Of a stretch of DNA of 64,000 nucleotides, positions 55,072-62,505 are shown piece by piece. The notes beneath the pieces are model-generated. The model was not told the origin of the DNA. It saw only the letters and a program-made list of their open reading frames with translations, and searched no databases. The stretch is from Rhizobium sp. CFBP 8762 (GTDB lineage: Bacteria > Pseudomonadota > Alphaproteobacteria > Rhizobiales > Rhizobiaceae): contig NZ_JACYUD010000001.1 of the NCBI RefSeq assembly GCF_014841565.1, positions 434,001 to 498,000 of the forward strand. The letters run 5' to 3'. The position numbers were made by a program, and so were the translations under genes. Numbering within the stretch: the stretch's first letter is position 1; every line of letters starts with the position of its first letter.

Positions 55072-56204
55072 TGGCCCCTCGCCTGTTCGTTTCTCTGCCG
55101 GGCCTGCTCGATACGGTCCAGCCACAGGGCGAAACCGACAGCCGGTATGGTGTGGGTCGCGCCGAGCAACGTCATCAGCCGGTCAAACCGCCCGCCGCCC
55201 GCCAGCACCGCCGTTTGGCCAAGGGCAGTGATTTCGAACACCAGTCCGGTGTAATAATCCAGCGGACGCCCGAAGGCGGCGCGGTAGCGAATGGCCGTGA
55301 CATCCACGGTTTGCGCCAAGGCATCCACACGGGCAGCAAACGGTGTCAACGCTGCACCAATGTTAAGACCGGCTTCATCAGCAAAGCGCGTTAGGGCATC
55401 GACCGCGCCCGACAACGGCACATCCAGCGACAGAAAGGTGCGCAACAATGTTAGCGTCGGCGCATCGAGCGCCACACGGGCCAGTTCCCGTTTTTCCTTG
55501 AGGCGCGCGGCAATTTCAACAGGCGACCGGCTGGCATTGGTGGAATAGCCGGTAGCCTCCATCCGCTCATCGATATGCGCAATCAGCCCCGCATCATCGT
55601 TGCTTGATAGGTACGCCTCGACCTCTTCCTCAAGGCCGGTCACGGCTTGAGGATGCGCGAGTTTTTCCAAAAGCTGCTCAAGCTGCGCGACATTGCCAAA
55701 AGCGTGGATCAAGCGCTTCTGCCAGCCGGGTGCCAAGCCACAGGCAGCGACAACGGCCTCGAACATTGCCTGATCACCCACTGTCACCTGCAACTGTGTT
55801 GTGGGCAGAACGCTTTGCAGAATGACCATGGCATCGCTGACAGCGCGGGCGTCCGCACGCGCCACATCGCTTTCGCCGAGGTCTTCTATACCCGCCTGAT
55901 AAAACTCGTTGGCCCCACCCCGGCGCTGGCGAAACACCTGACCGAGATAGGCGTAACGCTTTGGCGTACCGGTTGCGGTTTCAATATGGCGCAGGCAGAC
56001 GGGAATGGTAAACTCTGGCCGCAGGCACAGCGCCTTGCCGGTTTCGCTCTGCGTCATAAAAATGCGGCGGCGCAGGTCTTCGCCCGCCATATCCAGAAAT
56101 GGTTCGGCGGGCTGGATAACAGGCGTGTCCACACGCGTGACACCCAGCGATTGAAACGCCGAGAGCATATCCGCGGCGCACCCCGGCAGATCGATGGCGG
56201 ACAT
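55068..56204 (-). CDS. hisZ: ATP phosphoribosyltransferase regulatory subunit
   Basis: 378 residues, a histidyl-tRNA synthetase paralogue without charging activity; together with short HisG it makes the allosteric enzyme sensed by histidine. [36 protein letters not shown] matches the catalytic-like core, and [38 protein letters not shown] and [14 protein letters not shown] follow. The ATG at 56204 is five bases after the hisS stop. Overlaps hisG by four bases. Confidence 0.94.
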   Translation of the reverse strand: MSAIDLPGCAADMLSAFQSLGVTRVDTPVIQPAEPFLDMAGEDLRRRIFMTQSETGKALCLRPEFTIPVCLRHIETATGTPKRYAYLGQVFRQRRGGANEFYQAGIEDLGESDVARADARAVSDAMVILQSVLPTTQLQVTVGDQAMFEAVVAACGLAPGWQKRLIHAFGNVAQLEQLLEKLAHPQAVTGLEEEVEAYLSSNDDAGLIAHIDERMEATGYSTNASRSPVEIAARLKEKRELARVALDAPTLTLLRTFLSLDVPLSGAVDALTRFADEAGLNIGAALTPFAARVDALAQTVDVTAIRYRAAFGRPLDYYTGLVFEITALGQTAVLAGGGRFDRLMTLLGATHTIPAVGFALWLDRIEQARQRNEQARGQ

Positions 56205-56208
56205 ATCG

Positions 56209-57732
56209 TTAAGCCCCGGCCTGCAGAGTGGCGCGGTCTTGCGCCTGCTCGGCCAGAAGCGCGCGCACGCGCTCCACCAGATCGGTCTCCAGCACTTCCA
56301 CCTGGGCCGGGCGGGCTTCACGCCATGCGGCATTGTCGTCAAACTCGGCGGATAGACGCTTGCCCTCGATCAGGTCCTTGATCTGCACAATGCCGAGCGC
56401 GCGCTCGTCACCACCCTGAATGATGGCCAGAGGAGAGCCGCGACGATCGGCATATTTGAGTTGATCACCAAAATTCTTCTTGTTGCCCTGATACATTTCG
56501 GCACGAATGCCGCCGTGGCGCAGCGCCTGCACAAATTGCTGGTAGCGCCCGAGGCTCTCCGTATCGCGATCCATAACGCAGACGACAACGGGGGCAACAA
56601 CAGGGTCCTGACCCAGTTTGCCGAGGTTTTTCAGCGCCGTCATCAGGCGGGATACGCCGATGGAGAAGCCTGTGGCCGGAACCGGCTGCCCCATAAAGCG
56701 CGACACCAGCCCATCGTAACGGCCACCGCCACCGACCGAGCCGAACACGACCTTTTCGCCCTTTTCATTGGTCACGTCGAACAACAGTTCGGCCTCAAAC
56801 ACAGGGCCGGTGTAATATTCGAGCCCACGAACGACCGATGGATCGATCTTGATGCGGGTCTCGTCGTAGCCCGCCGAGGTCACGAGATGACAGATGCGGT
56901 TCAGTTCCTCCACCCCTTCCGGGCCGGTTGCCGTTCCCGCGACGAGGTCCATGAGCGCGTCCGCGCTGGTCGCGTAGTGCTCGATACCGACGAAAAACAG
57001 AACCTTGTCGATCTGCTCGTCATTCAGGCCAGCGCCCTTGGTGAAATCACCGCTGTCGTCCTTGCGACCGGGGCCAAGCAGAAGACGAACACCGTTCGGG
57101 CCGAATTTGTCCAGCTTGTCGATGGCGCGCAGCACATTCAGGCGCTGGCCCGCATTGTCCTCGCCGCCAAGGCCGATGGCTTCCAGCACGCCGTCCAGCA
57201 CCTTGCGGTTGTTGACGCGGATCACGTAATCGCCACGGGCGATGCCCAGCGCTTCCATCGTATCGGCCATCATCATGCACATTTCGGCATCGGCCTGCAC
57301 GCCGCTCGCACCCACCGTATCGGCATCGAACTGCATGAACTGGCGGAACCGGCCCGGGCCGGGCTTCTCATTGCGAAACACATAGCCAGCGCGATAGGTG
57401 CGGTAGGGAAGCTGGATATCATTGAAATTTTCAGCCACGTGGCGGGCCAGCGGCGCAGTGAGATCGTAGCGCAGGCTCATCCACTGCTCGTCATCGTCCT
57501 GCAGCGAGAACACGCCTTCATTCGGGCGGTCGCTGTCTGGCAAAAACTTGCCAAGCGCATCGGTGTATTCAAACAGCGGGGTTTCCACCGGATCAAAGCC
57601 GTAGCGCTCGTAAACCTCACGGATCTTCGCGGTCATTTCCTGCACGGCGCGAATATCGTCGGCGCTGCGATCCACAAAACCCCGTGGCAGGCGCGCTCTC
57701 AGCTTTTGTGGTTTCTTCTTTTTATCAGACAT
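56209..57732 (-). CDS. hisS: Histidyl-tRNA synthetase
   Basis: 507 residues, class II. Motif 2 in [32 protein letters not shown]; the histidine-specific motif [22 protein letters not shown] and motif 3 [26 protein letters not shown]. It is longer than E. coli HisS because of insertions usual in alphaproteobacteria. The ATG at 57732 begins [10 protein letters not shown]; a TTG further upstream is unlikely. The gene leads an operon with hisZ and hisG, joining charging of tRNA-His to histidine synthesis. Confidence 0.95.
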   Translation of the reverse strand: MSDKKKKPQKLRARLPRGFVDRSADDIRAVQEMTAKIREVYERYGFDPVETPLFEYTDALGKFLPDSDRPNEGVFSLQDDDEQWMSLRYDLTAPLARHVAENFNDIQLPYRTYRAGYVFRNEKPGPGRFRQFMQFDADTVGASGVQADAEMCMMMADTMEALGIARGDYVIRVNNRKVLDGVLEAIGLGGEDNAGQRLNVLRAIDKLDKFGPNGVRLLLGPGRKDDSGDFTKGAGLNDEQIDKVLFFVGIEHYATSADALMDLVAGTATGPEGVEELNRICHLVTSAGYDETRIKIDPSVVRGLEYYTGPVFEAELLFDVTNEKGEKVVFGSVGGGGRYDGLVSRFMGQPVPATGFSIGVSRLMTALKNLGKLGQDPVVAPVVVCVMDRDTESLGRYQQFVQALRHGGIRAEMYQGNKKNFGDQLKYADRRGSPLAIIQGGDERALGIVQIKDLIEGKRLSAEFDDNAAWREARPAQVEVLETDLVERVRALLAEQAQDRATLQAGA

Positions 57733-57862
57733 GGATCGGGACCGCACTTCAAGGAGAGACTTCAAGGAATTTTCTCATAAACGCTGTCGTCACAGGCGGC
57801 AACACTTAACCGTGCCCCCATTTGGCGCTAAATCCCTTATTTTATCGCATTGTCCGGGCGTT

Positions 57863-57894
57863 AAAGCGATTCCGCTTTCACTCGAAATGCTTTA
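57863..57894. repeat. AAGCGATTCCGCTT hairpin repeat
   Basis: AAAGCG-ATTC-CGCTTT followed by CACTCGAAATGCTTTA, the same family as the repeat at 10388-10422. It ends at the ATG of the small Cys/His-rich protein gene, so the start region of that gene lies within repeat sequence. Confidence 0.65.
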
Positions 57895-58229
57895 TGATCA
57901 GATTCATGCGGATCTTTTCGATCATCACAATGCTGGTTTCCAGCCTGTTTCTCGGGTTTTTGCCGGTCATGGCTGCAACCGAGCATACGAGCCGGATGAT
58001 CTCCATGCATGAACAGCATGGGGAGGGGATGCCGCATTGCGCCTCGAACTGTGATGCCAAACCGGCGCACACCATGCATCCAATGCTCTGTTCCGCCTGC
58101 TTTGCCGTTCTGGCCGAGACGATTTTGTCATCGCGCCCCGCACACGAGCCGGAAACTTTGACAGCGGCAACAGAGCCAGCGTTCGTCAGCCACATCAACG
58201 CCCCGCCGTCTCCACCTCCCAAGAGCTGA
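57894..58229 (+). CDS. Small exported Met/His/Cys-rich protein
   Basis: About 111 residues; start uncertain (ATG 57894 or 57906; no clear ribosome binding site). The N-terminal signal anchor MRIFSIITMLVSSLFLGFLPVMAATE is followed by a metal-binding-looking stretch: MISMHEQHGEGMPHC, ASNCD, PAHTMHPMLCSACFAV. The C-terminal third is Pro/Ser-rich. It resembles small DUF2946-like exported proteins, but I do not make a family call. The DUF305 gene is 44 bases downstream, which suggests a shared role in copper or other soft-metal handling in the periplasm. Confidence 0.65.
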   Translation: MIRFMRIFSIITMLVSSLFLGFLPVMAATEHTSRMISMHEQHGEGMPHCASNCDAKPAHTMHPMLCSACFAVLAETILSSRPAHEPETLTAATEPAFVSHINAPPSPPPKS

Positions 58230-58273
58230 TCGACGCCCGTTCGATCACTGAAAAACCCAAAAGGAGAAGAGAG

Positions 58274-58645
58274 ATGTCTCGTACACTCATCGTGGCCGCA
58301 TATGCGGCAGTTTTTAGCCTGTCGACAGTGTCCTTTGCGCAGGAGATGGACCATTCAAAGATGACTATGGCTGCCCCCAAAGGCGATAGCGGACCATCGA
58401 GCACAGCATTTGCCGAGGCCAATGCGGCAATGCACAAGGGCATGGACATCGCGTTCAGCGGCAATGCCGATGTCGATTTCGCCAAAGGCATGATCGCACA
58501 CCATCAGGGTGCAATCGATATGGCCAAGGTTGAGTTGCAATACGGCAAGAATGAAGAGATGCGCAAAGTCGCCGAAGAAGTCATCACCGCCCAGGAAGCC
58601 GAGATCGCCATGATGAAGGATTGGCTTGGTAAAAACGAGAAGTAA
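58274..58645 (+). CDS. DUF305 family exported protein
   Basis: 123 residues. Signal peptide MSRTLIVAAYAAVFSLSTVSFAQE, then MDHSKMTM, and the DUF305 core AFAEANAAMHKGMDIAFSGNADVDFAKGMIAHHQGAIDMAKVELQYGKNEEMRKVAEEVITAQEAEIAMMKDWL. The conserved MIAHHQGAIDMA (two His and Met residues) binds metal in this family, which includes CopM-type copper-binding proteins; the early HSKM also suits copper. A strong AAGGAGAAGAG ribosome binding site precedes the ATG. Likely an operon with the preceding small metal-binding-like protein. Confidence 0.88.
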   Translation: MSRTLIVAAYAAVFSLSTVSFAQEMDHSKMTMAAPKGDSGPSSTAFAEANAAMHKGMDIAFSGNADVDFAKGMIAHHQGAIDMAKVELQYGKNEEMRKVAEEVITAQEAEIAMMKDWLGKNEK

Positions 58646-58662
58646 CGATTAGCGATCCGGCT

Positions 58663-58684
58663 CGCCGCGCCAAATGGTGCGGCG
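58663..58684. terminator. GC-rich hairpin between DUF305 and DUF2442 genes
   Basis: CGCCGC and GCGGCG with inner CC/GG pairs form a stem between the two convergent stop codons. No T run follows, so it is only a possible terminator. Confidence 0.35.
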
Positions 58685-58686
58685 GG

Positions 58687-58935
58687 TCAGGCGGCTGAGG
58701 ACCGTCTTTCTGTTTGGTCGGAACGACCATCCAGCAAGCCTTGTATCGAAATATCCTCGTCCAGCATCTCCCAGTGGAGGCCGTAAGGGCTGATCTCGTA
58801 GTCCATACGTTGCAAAGACGTGGCAGCGTGCAACCGGGGAAACCACACCAGAGGAATTCCTATGGTTCGGCCATCATCCAACGCGACCCACATCGTATGA
58901 TCATCAAAACGCAGTTCAGTTGCCGAAATGCTCAT
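58687..58935 (-). CDS. DUF2442 family protein
   Basis: 82 residues: LRFDDHTMWVALDDGRTIGIPLVWFPRLHAATSLQRMDYEISPYGLHWEMLDEDISIQGLLDG, which matches the DUF2442 family closely (DGRTI.PL.WFPRL and the HW..LDEDISI..LL end). DUF2442 proteins are usually encoded next to DUF4160 proteins; here DUF4160 is 1.0 kb upstream on the same strand. A role in a toxin-antitoxin-like pair has been supposed for such pairs but is not established. The 283 bases upstream (58936-59218) hold no gene. Confidence 0.87.
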   Translation of the reverse strand: MSISATELRFDDHTMWVALDDGRTIGIPLVWFPRLHAATSLQRMDYEISPYGLHWEMLDEDISIQGLLDGRSDQTERRSSAA

Positions 58936-59218
58936 GCCACGCTTCTATGAGCTTCATCCGGTTTGATGTAGCGATGATCATGCAGACGTGGGCACCAAAT
59001 GTTGGAATCAATCCGCTAACACCTATCGAATGTCGACTAAATTTGTAAATGAAACGTCTCTATAGGGCATACCCAAAAGTAATGATAGGCAAAACACTGT
59101 CGCGAAAGTCACCCCCTCCAGCCGGCCTTTTGCAACTGACATTTGCGACACGAATTTGCGCACGATGCCGACTCATAATCCTTCCAGTGAAAAGTCAGGA
59201 TTTCCGCGACAAGACGGC

Positions 59219-59956
59219 TCAAGGTTGGAAAACTGCGCCCTCGGCTACAGCCGCGATGGCTTGCAGCACTCCGTCACGCCCGCCGTTCCCATCCATCCAG
59301 TGCAGCACCCGGCACACCGTGTCCGCATAAATCATATGATCGCCTCCCGCGATTGCACTCCACTCAAAAGGGGTGATTGGTAATGGACCTTCGGTGTTCC
59401 GGATGCATCGTTCCGACGCCGTGCGTCCCGGTTTGAGATAACGGTCGTCATCGGAGACCAAAACGGCGATACCTTCATCAAACCATGTCGGGAACGCGCC
59501 GGTGAGCTGCGCTCTCGTGCCGATCCTGCGTTGCAGTTCGACGTGCGAGAACTCATGAGCGAGGATCGTAGGAGACAGGCCGCGCGGCGAAAGCCGAAGG
59601 ATCGTTGCAACAGGGGTCGATATGGTGATTGCGTAGGCACCACGCCCACCGATGTTCCAATCGCATTCTTCGGTCGAGCAGCCGACCAGAATGGGCTGGC
59701 GCTCAAACGTCCCGTAATAGGAACTCACCACCGATGCGGCCTGCTCAGCGTCGGTCTGGAGCTGCCTTCGCATCGCATCGGGCATCCCCTTGTCAACGAT
59801 AAGATGGGAATGAACCCGCTCCATCCCGTAGCAACTGGGACAAACAACAGCGGCGGCGACGGGGTATGAATACGCAAAGAGAAGCGAAGCAGAGGCTATG
59901 ACGAATAATGCGCCGAGACCGGCTAACTTCGTAAGCCTTCCCACCGACATTCTCAC
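59219..59956 (-). CDS. Membrane-anchored or exported zinc metallopeptidase-like protein
   Basis: About 245 residues (GTG 59956, overlapping the DUF4160 stop; ATG 59950 is the alternative). A hydrophobic N-terminus (AGLGALFVIASASLLFAYSYPVAA) is followed by CPSCYGM. The active site motif HEFSH (LAHEFSHVELQRRIG) is a zincin HExxH, and a downstream PTWFDEGIAVLVSDD offers the third ligand Glu of gluzincins. No closer family is recognised. It lies in an operon after tag and DUF4160 and before DUF2442. Confidence 0.72.
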   Translation of the reverse strand: MRMSVGRLTKLAGLGALFVIASASLLFAYSYPVAAAVVCPSCYGMERVHSHLIVDKGMPDAMRRQLQTDAEQAASVVSSYYGTFERQPILVGCSTEECDWNIGGRGAYAITISTPVATILRLSPRGLSPTILAHEFSHVELQRRIGTRAQLTGAFPTWFDEGIAVLVSDDDRYLKPGRTASERCIRNTEGPLPITPFEWSAIAGGDHMIYADTVCRVLHWMDGNGGRDGVLQAIAAVAEGAVFQP

Positions 59957-60228
59957 GCCATCACTCTCCCGCTTTTCCCTAGTGGTCGCAAAAATCCCAA
60001 CAAAAGTTGGAATTTCGCGCCTGAATTTTGCTTCGCGCGTTTTCGCACCATATCAGCAAGCTGCCGCGTATTGAAGCCCTTGCTTTGATCCAGCGACACC
60101 GTGGGTTCAAGCCAGATTTTTGCTTCTCCGCCCCCACCGCGCGCATGGACATGGATGGGTTCGCGCGGGTCGCCTTCGTTGGAGTAAAAGAAAAACACAT
60201 ATTCGTTGACGCGAAGGATGACAGGCAT
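59953..60228 (-). CDS. DUF4160 family protein, C-terminus probably frameshifted
   Basis: 91 residues: MPVILRVNEYVFFFYSNEGDPREPIHVHARGGGGEAKIWLEPTVSLDQSKGFNTRQLADMV fits DUF4160 (FFFYSNEG..EPIHVHA..G.AK.WL). After residue 65 the sequence turns to RKRAKQNSGAKFQLLLGFLRPL and runs on to the peptidase start. The adjacent frame reads CENARSKIQARNSNFCWDFCDH and stops at 59979, which looks more like the usual end of the family. A two-base loss near 60045 would explain this. The start is two bases after the tag stop codon. Confidence 0.75.
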   Translation of the reverse strand: MPVILRVNEYVFFFYSNEGDPREPIHVHARGGGGEAKIWLEPTVSLDQSKGFNTRQLADMVRKRAKQNSGAKFQLLLGFLRPLGKSGRVMA

Positions 60229-60230
60229 TT

Positions 60231-60866
60231 CTACTGCCCCGGTCGGATGAACTCTCGCCGTAACGTCTCCACCCCCGCCCGGCAGCAGCAGCCTTCGATA
60301 TGATCGTTAACGAGGCCCATGGCCTGCATGAACGCATAGACCGTGGTGGGGCCGACGAAGGTCCAGCCGCGCTTTTTGAGGTCTTTGGACAGGGCGGTTG
60401 AGGTCGGCGTGGTGGGGTTGGCAATCAGCGTCGGGTAATCCACCACCTTCGGGCGCTCAGCCTCACTCGGCTCGTGGCTCCAGAAATAGCGCGCCAGTGA
60501 GCCGAACTCGGCGCGCAAGGCCTGCGCGCAACGAGCATTGTTGACGGTGGAAACGATCTTGCCGCGATGGCGCACAATGCCTGCATCGGCCAGGCAGCGG
60601 CTGATATCCTCATCGGTAAAGGCAGCGACCGCGTCAATGTCGAAACCGGCAAAGGCCGCACGGAAGTTTTCGCGCTTGCGCAGGATCGTCAGCCACGACA
60701 GGCCGGACTGGAACCCTTCCAGGCAAATCTTTTCAAACAGACGTGTATCGTACGTAACGGGGCGTCCCCACTCCTCGTCGTGATAGCGAATGTAATCGGC
60801 AAGGCCGCCTTGCCAGAAGCACCGGTCGCGACCATCCGGCCCGGTCGATATGCCCGCGATGTCCAT
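60231..60866 (-). CDS. tag: DNA-3-methyladenine glycosylase I
   Basis: 211 residues. GRDRCFWQGGLADYIRYHDEEWGRPVTYDTRLFEKICLEGFQSGLSWLTILRKRENFR is the N-terminal signature, and the end VGPTTVYAFMQAMGLVNDHIEGCCCR has the zinc-binding His/Cys region. It removes 3-methyladenine from alkylated DNA. The ATG at 60866 has a GGGGAAGCAGG leader. Two bases after its stop begins the DUF4160 gene, so this DNA-repair gene leads a small operon with two proteins of unknown role. Confidence 0.93.
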   Translation of the reverse strand: MDIAGISTGPDGRDRCFWQGGLADYIRYHDEEWGRPVTYDTRLFEKICLEGFQSGLSWLTILRKRENFRAAFAGFDIDAVAAFTDEDISRCLADAGIVRHRGKIVSTVNNARCAQALRAEFGSLARYFWSHEPSEAERPKVVDYPTLIANPTTPTSTALSKDLKKRGWTFVGPTTVYAFMQAMGLVNDHIEGCCCRAGVETLRREFIRPGQ

Positions 60867-61006
60867 CCTGCTTCCCCACCTTAACATATAGCTAACCCTG
60901 TCACCGGGTTTATAGAACGCCGCTTGCGAAGCGCCACCGAAATTTACCTTTCCCTTGCCGATTGCTGCAAGGATGTGCACCACATCCGACTGCGAGGGCT
61001 TGAGAT

Positions 61007-61774
61007 ATGATCAAACGTTTTTCCCTGACCAAAACGGTAATGGTGCTTGCTATCGCCCTTGGGGGCACACTGCCCGCGCACGCCAACGACCGCTACGCCA
61101 ACCGTCCGCCAATCGTTGTCAGCCCGGATCTGACTGCGCCCTGGCTGATGCAGCTAGGCGGCCAGCCAAAAGCGCGGGTCGTCTACCGGGACGCCCAGCC
61201 ACGGGTCGTCGTTCGCAGACAGGTTGTGCAACAAAGAGCCGGGCAGCCTGTCGTTCGTCGTCAGGTGGTCGTGCAGCAGGCATTTGCGCAGCCGCGCCAG
61301 GTGCGGCCCACCGCCATTGAGCCGCAGTTTCTGCCGCAAATGGTTGACTATGATAGTGGTCATCAGCCCGGCACCGTGATCATCGATACCAACACGCGCT
61401 TTCTGTACCTTGTCACCGGCAATGGGCAGGCAAAGCGCTATGGCGTGGGCGTCGGCAAGCCCGGCTTCGAGTGGGCCGGTGCCCATAGGGTCACCCGCAA
61501 GGCGGAGTGGCCAACATGGACGCCACCGGCGGAAATGCGGGCGCGCGAAGCAAAGAAGGGCAAGTTTCTGCCGGTGCGGATGGATGGCGGCCCGGCCAAC
61601 CCCTTGGGCGCACGCGCTTTGTATCTCGGCTCAACCCTCTACCGCATTCACGGCACCAACGCGCCCTGGACCATTGGTTCAGCCGTCTCCTCCGGATGCA
61701 TTCGTATGCGCAATGAAGATGTAGTGGATCTATACGAGCGTGTTCCTGTGGGAGCCAAAGTGATTGTGATCTGA
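61007..61774 (+). CDS. L,D-transpeptidase (YkuD family)
   Basis: 255 residues. Signal peptide MIKRFSLTKTVMVLAIALGGTLPAHAND, then a basic Gln/Arg/Val-rich linker (to about residue 118), and the YkuD catalytic domain: VIIDTNTRFLYLVTGNGQAKRYGVGVGKPGFEWAG, YRIHGTNAPWTIGSAVSSGCIRMRNEDVVDLYERV with the catalytic Cys in SSGCIRM and His in RIHGTN. It makes 3-3 peptidoglycan cross-links or attaches proteins to the wall. Rhizobia carry many such genes. It stands alone, divergent from tag. Confidence 0.92.
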   Translation: MIKRFSLTKTVMVLAIALGGTLPAHANDRYANRPPIVVSPDLTAPWLMQLGGQPKARVVYRDAQPRVVVRRQVVQQRAGQPVVRRQVVVQQAFAQPRQVRPTAIEPQFLPQMVDYDSGHQPGTVIIDTNTRFLYLVTGNGQAKRYGVGVGKPGFEWAGAHRVTRKAEWPTWTPPAEMRAREAKKGKFLPVRMDGGPANPLGARALYLGSTLYRIHGTNAPWTIGSAVSSGCIRMRNEDVVDLYERVPVGAKVIVI

Positions 61775-61874
61775 GCTCACACCATCATATTACCGGATTC
61801 GGAGCCTATGCAGACAGTGGACATGCTCTTATGATGCATCTTCACTGATTTGCCAGAAAGGCTCCCACTCCACC

Positions 61875-62375
61875 TTGAAACTGATCAACCGCCTTGCCTC
61901 CAACGTCCATTTGATGTTCCGCCGCCCTGCATGGACGCAGTATGCGGCGCTCTGCTACCGCTTTTCCAAGCGCGATGGCGCACTGGAAATCCTTCTGATT
62001 ACCAGCCGGGATACCGGGCGCTGGGTCATACCCAAGGGTTGGCCCATGAAGAACCTGACCGCGCATGAGGCAGCAGCGCAGGAGGCACAGGAAGAAGCCG
62101 GTGTCAAAGGCTCGGTCGACCCCAAATCTATTGGCGAATTTTACTATCGCAAGGCGCTGGAAGGGTTTGCCATTGATTGCAAGGTGCAGGTCTACAGTCT
62201 TCTGGTCAAATCGCACCTTCATTCATTCAAGGAAAAAGGCGTGCGTCGGCTCGAGTGGTTTTCTCCCGAGGACGCCGCCGGGCTGGTCAATGAACCGGGC
62301 CTTCGAAAGCTGATCCTCGACTATTCGAACCGAACGACGCCGGTGCCGACCGTGCAGTCTGCGGGTAAAGGCTAA
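61875..62375 (+). CDS. NUDIX hydrolase
   Basis: 166 residues. NUDIX box: PKGWPMKNLTAHEAAAQEAQEEAGVKG (about residues 55-81) with the QEAQEEAGV form in place of the usual REUxEExGU (Arg to Gln). YAALCYRFSK at the start and a SRDTGRWVIPKGWP lead to it, typical of diphosphoinositol/dinucleotide polyphosphate NUDIX hydrolases. The substrate is unknown. Start: TTG at 61875 with AGAAAGG 14 bases upstream; an ATG at 61914 is possible. A hairpin CCGCT-AA-AGCGG lies downstream. Confidence 0.87.
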   Translation: MKLINRLASNVHLMFRRPAWTQYAALCYRFSKRDGALEILLITSRDTGRWVIPKGWPMKNLTAHEAAAQEAQEEAGVKGSVDPKSIGEFYYRKALEGFAIDCKVQVYSLLVKSHLHSFKEKGVRRLEWFSPEDAAGLVNEPGLRKLILDYSNRTTPVPTVQSAGKG

Positions 62376-62505
62376 CCTTTTCCCACCAGGTCGCAAACAT
62401 CCGGCTCAAGGACGATTGCTGACATTCATCAAGCTTGTCGTCATGCCATTTTCGCACCCGCTAAAGCGGATCGCGATCTTTCAGATTCAATCGTCACGCT
62501 GTAGA

